From the NCBI RefSeq assembly GCF_001484605.1, contig NZ_CP013747.1, positions 3,472,001 to 3,536,000 of the forward strand: 64,000 nucleotides of DNA, read 5' to 3'. Origin of the DNA: Pseudarthrobacter sulfonivorans (GTDB taxonomy: Bacteria > Actinomycetota > Actinomycetes > Actinomycetales > Micrococcaceae). The translations under genes were made by a program, and so were the position numbers. This document shows positions 1 to 8,877 of the stretch, piece after piece. The notes below the pieces were generated by a model. The model did no database searches, was not told where the DNA came from, and worked only from the letters and a program-made list of their open reading frames with translations. Each line of letters opens with the position of its first letter. Within the stretch, counting starts at the first letter, position 1.

Positions 1-82
1 CCTTGTAGCTTAGGGACTGTGGGTCTGAATACCGCGCCAGCGCTGGGCTGACAGGGATTCTTCAGATTGACGTGGGGGGGCC

Positions 83-868
83 ATGAGCGACCTGGGTGTG
101 GCTGTAGTAATAGAGGATGACCTGGACATGCGGAACCTGTTGGTGGGTGTGCTCCGTCAATCAGGGTTTGAGGTCCATACGGCAAGCGACGGTAGAGAAG
201 GCGTAGCGGCGGTCCGGGAAATACGGCCGGATGTCGTGACCCTGGACGTGGGTCTGCCTGATATTGACGGGTTCGAGGTTCTGCGCCGGATCCGCCAGTT
301 CAGCAACGCCTATGTCGTGATGCTTACCGGCAGGACGGAGGAGCCCGATCTGCTGGAAGCACTCCAGGCAGGGGCCGATGACTACATCACCAAACCGTTC
401 CGGCCCCGGGAGCTGCGGGCGCGGATGGCGGCGATGCTGCGCCGGCCACGTCCGCAGACGCTGGACACTACTGCGGCTGTGTCCCCTTCGGAACCTTTGC
501 CTCCCGAGGCCGGAGTGGGGGAATCGGTCTTCCGGCACAACGGGTTGGCGCTGGATTACCGGAGACGGACGGCCGCAGTGGGCGGGAAAGGTGTGGAACT
601 GACGCGAAGCGAATTTGATCTCCTCCACGAACTGCTCCGCGCGTCGGGAGCAGTCCTTTCGCGAGCTGAGCTCGTCCGCGCCGCCCGGGGCGAGTACTAC
701 CGCGAGGACGCTTACATCAGTGACTCCGATGAACGCGCTGTCGAGGTACACATCGGCAACCTCCGCCGTAAGCTCGGCGATAATCCGGAATCGCCGCTGT
801 GGCTGCAGACGGTCCGCGGCGCGGGCTACCGGCTGGCCAGCCCATCAACGCCCGGCGGGTCCGCGTAA
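83..868 (+). CDS. OmpR/PhoB-family response regulator
   Basis: Two-domain response regulator, 261 residues. The receiver (about 6-120) has the acidic pair E11/D12/D13, phosphoacceptor D55 in TLDVGLPDIDG, T82 and K104 in TKPF, so it looks fully phosphorylatable. A linker rich in Pro and Ser (about 122-150) leads to a winged-helix DNA-binding domain (about 155-250) ending in RGAGYRL, typical of OmpR. The ATG follows a G-rich ribosome site. No histidine kinase is adjacent; the convergent neighbour is an Hpt-like protein. The receiver closely resembles the broken receiver at 31.3-31.6 kb, so the two are probably paralogues. The signal and regulon are unknown. Confidence 0.93.
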   Translation: MSDLGVAVVIEDDLDMRNLLVGVLRQSGFEVHTASDGREGVAAVREIRPDVVTLDVGLPDIDGFEVLRRIRQFSNAYVVMLTGRTEEPDLLEALQAGADDYITKPFRPRELRARMAAMLRRPRPQTLDTTAAVSPSEPLPPEAGVGESVFRHNGLALDYRRRTAAVGGKGVELTRSEFDLLHELLRASGAVLSRAELVRAARGEYYREDAYISDSDERAVEVHIGNLRRKLGDNPESPLWLQTVRGAGYRLASPSTPGGSA

Positions 869-895
869 CCGCAGCCGCCGCGACGGAGGCGTGAC

Positions 896-1363
896 TTACC
901 GTCCTTGCCGGAGGTACTGGTGCTGGAGTTCGTTCACCGTGGCAGGGCCATGGATCGAAATCAGGGCCAGGGCTGACGCTCCGCGACGGAGGTCGCCATG
1001 CCGGACGGCGGTCTCCAATATCTGAGCGAGACATGCCAAGCGTAACCCGCCGACCATGGCGGAGGAGACTTTCAGGCTGATGGCCGCGTCAAGCGCTGCG
1101 GCCTGATCCTCTCGCTCCAGTGAGTCGACGAGGCGGCGCTCCCGCTGCCCCCATAGCGCCGAATAATCCTTCGCAAAGTTCCGTGCCATATCCGGTTGCC
1201 CCAGCTGTTCTTCCAAGGCTTGCAGAACGGTCCTGTCCACCAACGGCAACTCCTCACTGCCAGGAAACGGGGTCAAAGTTCCGGCCGGCGCGGAAGTCTC
1301 GAGGGCACTTGCGGAGTTCGCACCCCCTGCGGTACCGAAGGGGGCGGATGCTGAAAAGACCAT
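896..1363 (-). CDS. Hpt-domain-like protein lacking the phospho-histidine
   Basis: 155 residues; a low-complexity N-terminus, then an Hpt-like four-helix domain from about residue 40. The signature helix reads AAISLKVSSAMVGG; the Hpt consensus is AHSLKGSSANLGA, so the phosphoacceptor His is replaced by Ile while the Leu-Lys-x-Ser-Ser core is kept. It resembles the protein at 45728-46141, which has Leu at the same place. It is convergent with the response regulator at 83-868. By homology it belongs to phosphotransfer proteins, but it cannot carry phosphate at the usual site. I infer a docking or antagonist role. The start is uncertain because the candidate ribosome site sits very close to the ATG. 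Confidence 0.7.
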   Translation of the reverse strand: MVFSASAPFGTAGGANSASALETSAPAGTLTPFPGSEELPLVDRTVLQALEEQLGQPDMARNFAKDYSALWGQRERRLVDSLEREDQAAALDAAISLKVSSAMVGGLRLACLAQILETAVRHGDLRRGASALALISIHGPATVNELQHQYLRQGR

Positions 1364-1767
1364 CCTTTGAGGCTACGGCCCCGGCGACGATAAAGCCCCG
1401 ACTTCGGGTGATACTGCGCAAACCTTGGCCCTCCCTTGAGCGCGTGAAGGATCTGCCCTTGCCGGTGAATGCACGTCCAGCATGTGTAGCAGAGCGCATA
1501 ACCGACTGCCCTCCGTTCCGCAGTTTCCCCCGTGCCGTGCTGGTGTTCCCCCTGATTCTTCGCACCTTGACAAGGGTTTCCGCAGGTTAGTCCAAGGAAC
1601 GGATTTATCCGGCCTCCGCACTGTTAGCTTCGAGATGTCGATGGAATGCGGATCGCAGTCCGGTCTGTGTCTTCGTTGGCAGCGGCATCCAGTTGTAGCT
1701 GGGGTTGCAACCGCCGCGGGGCCCGCTCAGGGGTGCCGGGCTTCCCAAAAACCGAAAGAGAAATCTA
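1364..1767. other. Intergenic region without a recognised gene
   Basis: About 400 bp between the divergent Hpt-like gene and the small secreted protein gene. It contains a TTGACA hexamer at 1567-1572 that could be a -35 box for the rightward gene, although no convincing -10 is seen at the right spacing. No conserved protein was found in any frame. Confidence 0.4.
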
Positions 1768-2154
1768 ATGCGCAAGTCTGCAAAGATCATCACCGCCCTG
1801 TCCGTTACAGGTCTCGCCCTTGCTGCCGGCTCTGCCTTCACCGGTACGGGTCTCGCCACCACGGCAGGCTCAGCCCAGTTCGTCGGCGGTACCGTGACCC
1901 AGTCCGTTACTGGCGCCACGCTTACCAACCTGGAATACGGATTCGTCGATGACGCCACCAAGACAGCCGTCGATCAGGTGACCCTCACGTTCGCTGCAGG
2001 CGTTCTCGGCAAGACCCCCACGGTGGTCCTGACCGGCGGCTCTGCAGCGACATTCACCTGCGGTGCCATTGACGCCGGAGGGGTTTCCGTGTGCGACGCC
2101 GCCGCAGCCACGAGCCAGACCGGCGTGACCAGCGCCGCCGTCACCGTCAGCTAG
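1768..2154 (+). CDS. Small secreted protein encoded next to a SipW-type signal peptidase
   Basis: 128 residues if translation starts at ATG 1768, which has a purine-rich GAAAGAGA site just upstream; longer in-frame starts have no signal peptide. The N-terminus MRKSAKIITALSVTGLALAA is a clear export signal, followed by a Gly/Thr/Val-rich beta-type mature domain with two Cys residues near the C-terminus (TFTCGA and SVCDA) that could pair. It lies 81 bp upstream of a SipW-like peptidase gene in the same direction, so it is a candidate substrate. Its function is not recognised; it could be a surface or fibre component. Confidence 0.7.
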   Translation: MRKSAKIITALSVTGLALAAGSAFTGTGLATTAGSAQFVGGTVTQSVTGATLTNLEYGFVDDATKTAVDQVTLTFAAGVLGKTPTVVLTGGSAATFTCGAIDAGGVSVCDAAAATSQTGVTSAAVTVS

Positions 2155-2235
2155 TCAGTGCCTTGAGCGGCCGGCCCGATTAGGGCTGGCCGCTCTCCCT
2201 GTCCCGGTCCCTTCCGTCCCGATAGGAGGTTTGCC

Positions 2236-3774
2236 TTGGCACAGCGGCTGACCTACCGCCTGCGCACCGCCTCCTTTGTGGCGGCAGCCGTTCTGGTGGC
2301 ATGCGCAGGGACTATCCTGGTCAGCGGCCAGGCTGCAGTGGTCATCACGCACGGCGTCAGCATGAACCCCCTCTACCATCAGGGCGATCTGGTCATCGTT
2401 GCCCGGGCCGCGTCCTACTCAGTGGGCGACATCGCCGCCTACGACCTTCCCGGCAAGGACGAGGTGGCCCTTCACCGGATCATCGGGGGCGACGACAGCG
2501 CGTTCGTCTTCAAAGGCGATAACAATCAGTCCATTGACCCCCTCCGGCCCCGCGGCGACGACCTCGCCGGCCGGGCGGTGCTCCATATCCCGCAGGGCGG
2601 CCTGTGGCTCCAAACCCTCACGAGTCCTCCAGTCCTGGGTCTGCTGGCATTCGCCCTGCTGGCCGGAGGCGGCGCCGCAACAACCCGCCACCGACGCAAA
2701 CGAAGGAGAGCAGCCATGTCCCGCCACATCAGCACCCGGCCCGCAACACACCCGGCGCTGGCAAGCCTTCTGCCATCACTGCGGATTTCCATCGCCCTCG
2801 GCACGATCCTCGCCGTCGCCGGCGTTGCCCTCGGCGTGCTGGCCTGGATCGGGCCACTGGAGGAACCCACGACCTCCCAGATTAAGAACGGGACGCGGAT
2901 GGACTTCTCCTACACCGCCGATGTTGGACAAAGCCCGGCCTACGACGGGACCACCGCGAACTCGCCGGAGCCGGTCTTCCGGAAACTCGCAAACACCGTT
3001 GATGTCCACTTCACCTACCACGGCGAGCCCGGAACGGTGTCCGTGACAGCGGAGCTGTCCACACCGGGCGGCTGGCACTCAACCGTCCCGCTTGACGGGC
3101 CCGCCACCTTGAAAGGCAACGACTATGAGGGAAGCATCCGGCTGGACCTGGGCACTCTCGAAGCCAAGGCACAGGCAGCATCGGCCGTCACGGGTCTCCC
3201 GGTCGGACCGGTCACCATCGCGGTGACGCCCCAAGTCACGACAGTGACGGGAGCCGAATTCCGGCCAAAACTCAACCTCAACCTCACGCCCCTCCAGCTC
3301 ACCCTCGCCGGCGCGCCGGATACCCTCACCGTCACTGACACAACCACGACGCAGCAGACTGCCCTCGCGCCCCGCATGCTCGGATTGAACGAGACGCGCA
3401 TCAGCGCGGCTGCGGCCCGCGTCGTGTCAGCTGTACTCCTTCTGGCAGCCCTCGCCATCGGGGCAATCATCATGATTTTCGCGCGCCGCACCACGCCCGG
3501 CGACGAAGGCGCGGCCATCCGCCGCCGCTACGGCGCGTTGCTGGTGCGCGTCCATCCGATGCCGGCGCCCCATGGGCGGCCCGTCATCGACGTCACCACC
3601 TTCCCGACCCTAGCGAAACTTGCTGAAAGGTACGGACTGCTCGTCCTGCATTGGTCCCGCAGTGGCGTGGAGACCTTCGTCGTCCAGGACGAAAACATGA
3701 CCTACCGCTACCGCGCGGGATCCGACCCTGCACAGGCTGAACCGCAGCCCCACCTCGTTGACGTCCAGCCATGA
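2236..3774 (+). CDS. SipW/archaeal-type signal peptidase I fused to a DUF5305-like domain
   Basis: 512 residues from a TTG start 6 bp after AGGAGG. The N-terminal part (about 1-150) is a signal peptidase of the Ser-His type: N-terminal membrane helix, catalytic Ser42 in GVSMNP, His80 in ALHRIIG (where bacterial Lys would be), and an Asp in the KGDNN/RGDD region. A second helix and an Arg/Lys-rich stretch follow. The C-terminal part (about 160-512) has a membrane helix near 182-205, a large extracellular beta domain, another helix near 395-417 and a cytoplasmic tail, matching DUF5305 proteins usually encoded separately beside such peptidases. AAGGAG at 2703-2708 precedes an in-frame ATG at 2716, so the second half may also be made alone. 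Confidence 0.85.
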   Translation: MAQRLTYRLRTASFVAAAVLVACAGTILVSGQAAVVITHGVSMNPLYHQGDLVIVARAASYSVGDIAAYDLPGKDEVALHRIIGGDDSAFVFKGDNNQSIDPLRPRGDDLAGRAVLHIPQGGLWLQTLTSPPVLGLLAFALLAGGGAATTRHRRKRRRAAMSRHISTRPATHPALASLLPSLRISIALGTILAVAGVALGVLAWIGPLEEPTTSQIKNGTRMDFSYTADVGQSPAYDGTTANSPEPVFRKLANTVDVHFTYHGEPGTVSVTAELSTPGGWHSTVPLDGPATLKGNDYEGSIRLDLGTLEAKAQAASAVTGLPVGPVTIAVTPQVTTVTGAEFRPKLNLNLTPLQLTLAGAPDTLTVTDTTTTQQTALAPRMLGLNETRISAAAARVVSAVLLLAALAIGAIIMIFARRTTPGDEGAAIRRRYGALLVRVHPMPAPHGRPVIDVTTFPTLAKLAERYGLLVLHWSRSGVETFVVQDENMTYRYRAGSDPAQAEPQPHLVDVQP

Positions 3775-3868
3775 CGCCCGCAGCCCGCCCGGCCCTGCAG
3801 TCAGCGGCACCGATCACGGATGCGGCACCCGCGGGCCTCCGCCTCCGAGTAACCCGGTCCCGCTTAGC

Positions 3869-5257
3869 ATGAACAACATGGGGCCGGTGGGCAAGGCAAA
3901 CATTCTGTCATTCATCGGCAGCCACCTGCTGTTTTGCGTGCTCAGCGTGCAGACCGCCTTCGCCCTCGCGATAGTCACCGCACTGCACTCGTGGCCGCTC
4001 GGAGACTCCAGCCGTGGCCGGCTTACTCGGCGCCATCGCGGGCGGTCTGATCCTGCTTGCGGCGTGGACCGCGGTGCGGGGCATACGCACCCAGTGCAGG
4101 GAACGTGACCGGAGCCTGGCCGTGTCCGACCTCATGGAAACCGTATGGGATACCAGCCAGGAATGGCTCTGGGCCGTGGATGGCCACGGAAACTTCACCT
4201 TCTCGAGCAGGGCCAGCGCAACGTTCCTCGGCTACGAACCTGCCGAGCTGATCGGCAGGCCCATCAGCATGGTGATCGATCAGGATGAACTCGCCGGCGC
4301 TCGCAAGGCAGTCGCCGAGGTCTTGGGTGATCACGGTTCAGACTGGTCCGGGGTCACGGTCTCTTGCCGTCACCGCAACGGCGCACCCGTCTGGATGGAA
4401 GTATCCGGCAGGTCACGCCCCACTCCGGACGGGCTGGGTCCTGGATTCGAAGGAACCAGCCGGCCCTTGCCCACCCATACGGTCCGCGCACTTCTCAAAA
4501 AGCGCACCATGGAACGCATCGACAGCACAGTCCAGGGCGGAATGATCCTCACGGCCTTCCAACCCATCTACGAACTCACCACCGGAACCATGACCGGCGT
4601 CGAAGAGCTGGCACGGTTCCCCAGCGACGACGGCCGAAGTCCAGACCACTGGTTCAACGAAGCCACCAGCGTCGGACTCGGCGGAGACCTTGAATTCGCC
4701 ACACTCGAAGCGGCACTCCGCAAGACCCCCAAGCCCCCCGAAAACCTGTACGTCGCGCTCAACCTCTCACCTGACACATGCCTGGACCCCAGACTGCCCG
4801 GGCTGCTGAAACGATCTGGTCTGGCCTTCGACCGGATCGTTCTGGAATTGACCGAACGCATGGCTGTGGATGAATACGCACCGCTGCTGGCCTCCCTGAA
4901 ACCCATGCGTCAGCGCGGCCTGCGGATAGCCGTAGACGACGCCGGATCAGGCTTCGCATCCATGCGCCATGTCCTGCAGCTCCGGCCCGACATCATCAAA
5001 CTCGACAGAAGCCTCATCGCCGGACTCGACGGCGACCAGGGTCAACGGGCGCTCGGCGCAGCCATGGTTGAATTCGCTCATCAGATCGGCGCCCAGATCG
5101 TGGCTGAAGGCATCGAAACTCAGGCGGAACTCACAGCCGTCACGCAACTAGGCATGATTCCGGGCAGGGCTACTTCCTGGGCAGACCCACCATCCACCCC
5201 GCCGACTGGGCATTGTGGCAACAAGCGTGCATCAGAGACTCTGACATGGTTTGCTGA
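3869..5257 (+). pseudogene. PAS-EAL cyclic-di-GMP phosphodiesterase, frameshifted
   Basis: Membrane-anchored c-di-GMP phosphodiesterase-like gene. From GTG 4014 the protein has one membrane helix, a PAS domain (about 45-140) and an EAL domain. The domain opens with QPIYELTTGTMTGVEELARF, so the signature Glu is present as VEE; the NLSP, ELTER, DDAGSGF and KLDRSL motifs also remain. After AEGIETQAELTAVTQLGMI (about 5160) the frame is lost. Adding one base there restores GQGYFLGRP, the normal end of the domain, with a stop at 5255-5257. Another open frame starting at ATG 3869 encodes a further membrane helix that would join near 4012 by a one-base shift. Either this is a disrupted gene or the sequence has two indel errors. 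The uncorrected frame runs on to 5483 with no recognisable content. Confidence 0.75.
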
Positions 5258-5776
5258 CGTTACGCTGGGACTTCCACGCGCGAAGCCTCTGCGCGAGTAC
5301 GCCGGCATGGGACTGATTCTGGACCTTTCCCCGACGGCCAGCCACGCGGCCCCGCCGGGGGCACCTGACATCTCGGGTTCGCAGGTCCATCAGGTCCGGC
5401 GCATTCCAGCGGCCGACCTGCGCGCTCGTGTCACGGTGATCCGTCGGGCGGCTAACGGTCCCCAGTGGGCCGGGGCAGTCTGAACCCTGCCGCCAGTGAC
5501 TGGCCGACAACCCTCCTGACAAGTCACTGTCCCACTCCGCCATCCGCCCGTTGCCCCGGCGGAGTGGCAAAGAATCCAAGCCTCGCACGGGGCAAGAGGG
5601 CGGCACCTACTCTCCCGCCGTCGTCGTTAACCCTGGGGAGGGATGAGCACGTCAGGCGGCGGGGCTGCCGGACAGGAGGGTGGCACTTAGCATGTCTCCC
5701 GCGAAGTCCAATGGCCCTCCCGCGGACCGTGCCTCACCGAGCCCCTGCCCAGCGAGACCTCAGGCATGATGGGTGG
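5258..5776. other. Intergenic region without a recognised gene
   Basis: About 520 bp after the frame-corrected EAL gene. The out-of-frame tail of the EAL reading frame and several overlapping open frames cross it, but none shows a known domain, and no convincing ribosome site was seen. It probably holds the promoter of the ABM monooxygenase gene. Confidence 0.35.
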
Positions 5777-6079
5777 GTGATAACCGAACATGCACTGCTC
5801 TCCGTCCGGCCCGGCATGGAGGAGGAATTCGAGACTGCTTTTGGCAAGGCGAAGTCGATCATTGGCTCCATGCCCGGATTCCAAGGCCTCACGCTGTCCC
5901 GCTGCATCGAGAGCCCATCCACGTACCTGCTGCTGGTGGAATGGGCGCGGCTGGAGGACCATACCGAGGGTTTCCGTGGATCCGCAGAGTACCAGGAATG
6001 GCGCGCGCTCCTGCATCATTTCTACGCGCCGTTTCCCACCGTGGAGCACTATGAGCGTGTTGTTGTACTGAAAGCCTGA
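5777..6079 (+). CDS. Antibiotic biosynthesis monooxygenase (ABM) domain protein
   Basis: 100 residues from a GTG start. The ABM dimeric alpha/beta fold is evident: beta strand ITEHALLSVRPG, the helix EEEFETAFGKAK, then GFQGLTLSRC, YLLLVEW, the HTEGFRGSAEYQEWRALL helix and the final strand ERVVVLKA. Members act as small monooxygenases, heme-degrading enzymes or stress proteins. Without a partner gene the substrate cannot be assigned. The longer upstream frame is Arg/Pro-rich and non-homologous, so the short start is preferred. No strong ribosome site precedes it. Confidence 0.75.
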   Translation: MITEHALLSVRPGMEEEFETAFGKAKSIIGSMPGFQGLTLSRCIESPSTYLLLVEWARLEDHTEGFRGSAEYQEWRALLHHFYAPFPTVEHYERVVVLKA

Positions 6080-6105
6080 GGGCTTACGCCCTACTACGGC
6101 CGCCC

Positions 6106-6135
6106 GGCTACTGCTTGGACGGCTACTGCTTGGAC
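6106..6135 (+). repeat. 15-bp tandem duplication at the 3' end of the DUF805 gene
   Basis: The unit GGCTACTGCTTGGAC occurs twice in tandem (6106-6120 and 6121-6135). On the minus strand it encodes the last residues and stop of the DUF805 protein, so the final codons and stop are duplicated just past the gene end. Confidence 0.8.
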
Positions 6136-6457
6136 GGCTCCGACATACGAATGGCCATAACGATCAGGCCAGCGATCGGGATGAGCAGCCAAAAGAGCTC
6201 CGTCCACCGGCGGCCGGCATCACGGAGGCGGCGGACGCCGACGGCGAGCGTGGGGATCATCGTGCCGATCACCCAGAGCGAGGCAAGGCTGGAACCGACA
6301 CCGATCACTCCGTTGGGGTGGCCACGTTCAGGGCGCCAAGGCCGCTGGTTACCAGTGTCACGAAGAGGATGAACCACCAGAACTCGGCCACGCCGGCGCG
6401 GCCCCCAAACTCGGCATACTGCCGGAAGCCCGCGAGGATCGCATCGCTGAACGACAT
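6123..6457 (-). pseudogene. DUF805 membrane protein, frameshifted
   Basis: Small inner-membrane DUF805 protein of about 110 residues when corrected. Reading from ATG 6457 gives MSFSDAILAGFRQYAEFGGR and then AEFWWFILFVTLVTSG, the normal DUF805 start, but this frame stops after LGALNVATPTE near 6306. The rest of the family (IPTLAVGVRRLRDAGR and the helix LFWLLIPIAGLIVMAI) continues in another frame down to 6123. The shift lies around 6311-6325, next to a GGGG run, so a homopolymer indel is possible. It sits 23 bp downstream of the GNAT gene on the same strand. The role of DUF805 proteins is unknown. Confidence 0.75.
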
Positions 6458-6480
6458 GGTGGGTTGCCCTGCAGCCTAGG

Positions 6481-7068
6481 TCATGACCGGATTGTACTGC
6501 CGCGTATGGTCTGTGGCGATGGCGTTCCGGGCGCCGCGGCACACATCAGAAGGCCCAGCCCGCCCGTGAATGTGGTGGTGTGGAACCGTGGCCCTCGGGC
6601 CGTCTCGGTGAAGTTCCAGCGGCGGTGCAGCTCGATGGACACGAGGTTGTCCGCATTGACCACGTACCAGGCCTGCGGCGCCCGGGCCCAGACCCACCGC
6701 AACCGCTCCTCCGTCAGCGCCGCGCCCACCCCGCGCCTGCGCCACGCCGGCAGGACCGTCACCCCGCCGAGGTAATGCCCGGAAGGTGCCGGCCCGTCGT
6801 CGTGGTCCCAGTGGTGCGTTTTTCCCCAACCGATAACGGCGCCGTCAACGGTGGCCACAACAACATGCCTGTCCGGGTCCGCCACAGCGGCAGCCATGGC
6901 CGTAGGGCTCAACGGACCGCGGCCGCTGCTTTGCTCGATCGCGGCGATCGCCTCCAGGTCCGCAGGACCGGCGGGACGCACCTCGGCGACCGTCCCGGCG
7001 TCGGGCGTTACGTCCTTTTTGGCGAGATCGGCAAACCCGTGGGATTCCATCTGGACAGTCAACCGCAT
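6481..7068 (-). CDS. GNAT family N-acetyltransferase
   Basis: 195 residues from ATG 7068, chosen because GGAGG lies just upstream; a longer frame to 7185 lacks such a site. GNAT features: an N-terminal VRPAGPADLEAIAAIEQ strand-helix, central GHYLGGVTVLPAWRRRGVGA containing the acetyl-CoA binding RRxGxGA motif, and the C-terminal strand NLVSIELHRRWNFTE. It would transfer acetyl from acetyl-CoA to an amine; the substrate is unknown. The downstream neighbour is the DUF805 gene. The last 20 residues look atypical for the family, so the true C-terminus may differ. Confidence 0.82.
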   Translation of the reverse strand: MRLTVQMESHGFADLAKKDVTPDAGTVAEVRPAGPADLEAIAAIEQSSGRGPLSPTAMAAAVADPDRHVVVATVDGAVIGWGKTHHWDHDDGPAPSGHYLGGVTVLPAWRRRGVGAALTEERLRWVWARAPQAWYVVNADNLVSIELHRRWNFTETARGPRFHTTTFTGGLGLLMCAAAPGTPSPQTIRGSTIRS

Positions 7069-7145
7069 CGCGCCTCCGGCAGCCACGGAGGTCACATTCG
7101 GCGCGACTTGAGCAAACCTTGAGCCAGTGTTCATAGCCTTGCGGC

Positions 7146-7289
7146 ATGGGTAAGTATGGGGGTACACAGTACGCGCGCGACACACGGAGTGAGCTCCGCC
7201 GTCGCCGATTTCAGGCGGTTTCCTACGTTGCGCTGGCCGCCCTGGCAGCGGCCGCGGCAGCGGTGGTGGTGCTCGCGCTCAACCGGTGA
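7146..7289 (+). CDS. Small single-helix membrane protein
   Basis: 47 residues: a basic N-terminal segment (MGKYGGTQYARDTRSELRRR) followed by one long Ala/Val membrane helix and a short basic end. It diverges from the GNAT gene. No clear ribosome site is visible, so the call rests on its protein-like composition and orientation. It is one of several such mini-proteins in 7-11 kb. Function unknown. Confidence 0.42.
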   Translation: MGKYGGTQYARDTRSELRRRRFQAVSYVALAALAAAAAAVVVLALNR

Positions 7290-7405
7290 GCGGCAGCTGT
7301 TCGGCCGCCACGGCCACCGTGCAGTCGCCCACGGGGCAGCCGAAGTCCTGTCGCAAACCTCAGGGCTTGAGTCCCGCAAAGATCTGTAATTATTCGGCGC
7401 GGATC

Positions 7406-7470
7406 TTTTCACATCCAGCAAGAAGTGAAATAGTTGAGTGTTGACCTTTTCACTTCCGATTGATGTGAAA
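7406..7470. promoter_or_regulatory. Four-half-site operator upstream of the Fic gene
   Basis: Two inverted repeats lie 16 bp apart. Site 1 is TTTTCACATC (7406-7415), 6-bp spacer, GAAGTGAAA (7422-7430). Site 2 is TTTTCACTTC (7447-7456), 5-bp spacer, GATGTGAAA (7462-7470). The ATC and TTC arms are exchanged between the sites, so the whole block is a larger palindrome. It ends 39 bp before the Fic start and probably binds a regulator as paired dimers. Confidence 0.7.
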
Positions 7471-7509
7471 GACATTGCAACAAAGATTCTCAGTTTGAGT
7501 TAGGAGACC

Positions 7510-8769
7510 GTGGAACAGCCACACAGGCTCGGAGAACAAGACTTCACGCCGTCCGCCGAGGCTGACGTCACGGTCGAAGCAAAGACGGGCGGCGGCTGGC
7601 CGCCGCTGGGGTGGGAACGGCTGGAGTGGGAAACTAGGATCGGCGCCGGCCCGCGGACCATGACTGAAAACCCATTCGTGCCGTACAAGGCAGCGGTCCC
7701 GCCGTTCATCGCGTCCATCCGTTACACGCCCTCCGGTGAGGTGACTGCCGCAGTTGAAGATGCAGCCCTGGCCATCCGGGACTTCGACCACGACTTCGGC
7801 GGTGACGTTGCCCCCTTCTCGGCCATATTGCTGCGCACCGAGTCCGTGTCCTCCTCTCAGATTGAGAATGTCACCGCCAATGCACGCAGTATCGGGATGG
7901 CGGAACTGGGTGATGACTCCAAAAGAAATGCCACCCTGGTTGTGGACAATGTGGCAGCGATGAACGCCGCCTTGGCCGCCGCCGACTCCCTGGAAACGGT
8001 GACCGTCCTGGAAATGCACCGCGCCCTTATGCGTCATGCGGATCCGCGGGGTGCAGGCAGGTTCCGGGAGGAGCCGGTCTGGATCGGCACTTCCAGCCTC
8101 AGCCCGGCCGGGGCCGACTTCGTAGCCCCGGATTCCCGCCGCGTCCCTGAACTCATGGATGACCTGATGGATTATGTCGGCCGGAACGATGTCCAGATCC
8201 TGGCCCAGTCTGCGATAGCACATGCCCAGTTCGAAACCATTCACCCGTTCACCGACGGCAACGGCCGCACGGGCCGGGCACTACTGCACGCGATGCTCCG
8301 CAACAAGGGCCTGACGCGCACGGTAACCGTACCTGTGTCGGCCGGCCTCCTCAACGACGTGAGTGGCTATCACGACGCCCTGACCGCCTACAGGAAGGGG
8401 GAACCGGACGCGATAATCCTGCTTACCGCTGAGGCGACCTTCCGTGCAATTAACAATGGCCGGCAATTGGCGGGCGATATCACCGCGGCCCGAGAACGGT
8501 GGAAAGAGGCCATCAAGGCCCGCAAGGATGCTGCGGCGTGGACGATCGCTGACCTCCTCGCTCGCCAGCCAGTGGTGAACGCCGAGTTGTTAGAGGAGCG
8601 GCTTGGAATCTCGCCGGCAACCATCTGGCGCCAGATGCAGGTCTTGGAAGAAGCTGGTGTTGTCCAGGGGTTCGACAAGTTCAAGCGTGGCCGCCACTGG
8701 CGCTCGGATGAGATCCTTGCCGCCCTGGACTCCTTTGCGGATCGTTCAGGTCGCCGCGTCCGCAGCTGA
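7510..8769 (+). CDS. Fic family protein with C-terminal winged helix
   Basis: 419 residues from GTG 7510 with GGAG shortly upstream. The Fic core carries the motif HPFTDGNGRTGR (about residue 245), whose His attacks ATP during AMP transfer to a target hydroxyl. An inhibitory-helix-like SSSQIEN near residue 118 resembles the class II motif that obstructs ATP binding through its Glu. The N-terminus resembles the Fic N-terminal domain (DUF4172 type), and the C-terminus (about 340-405) is a winged-helix-like segment with LLEERLGISPATIWRQMQVL. The combination suggests a self-contained, possibly autoregulated AMPylase. No separate antitoxin gene is adjacent. The operator at 7406-7470 is a candidate target of its own helix-turn-helix. 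Confidence 0.92.
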   Translation: MEQPHRLGEQDFTPSAEADVTVEAKTGGGWPPLGWERLEWETRIGAGPRTMTENPFVPYKAAVPPFIASIRYTPSGEVTAAVEDAALAIRDFDHDFGGDVAPFSAILLRTESVSSSQIENVTANARSIGMAELGDDSKRNATLVVDNVAAMNAALAAADSLETVTVLEMHRALMRHADPRGAGRFREEPVWIGTSSLSPAGADFVAPDSRRVPELMDDLMDYVGRNDVQILAQSAIAHAQFETIHPFTDGNGRTGRALLHAMLRNKGLTRTVTVPVSAGLLNDVSGYHDALTAYRKGEPDAIILLTAEATFRAINNGRQLAGDITAARERWKEAIKARKDAAAWTIADLLARQPVVNAELLEERLGISPATIWRQMQVLEEAGVVQGFDKFKRGRHWRSDEILAALDSFADRSGRRVRS

Positions 8770-8877
8770 ATCGTCAAGGAGCGCGCCGCGCCAACGACGC
8801 GATTTGTCAATCCCGTGACGGACCGATAGCGTGACCTCTGATCGCATGGGGGATCACTCTAACGTTCGGAGACCGTT

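Noticed and set aside
1567..1600. Possible further copy of the CACAGGGTTT motif before the small secreted protein
   Set aside because: Only about 10 of 16 bases match and no second copy at 42 bp is present.
5163..5483. Continuation of the EAL reading frame for about 105 codons
   Set aside because: The normal domain end appears in another frame and terminates at 5257; the continued frame shows no known domain and is best explained by a frameshift.
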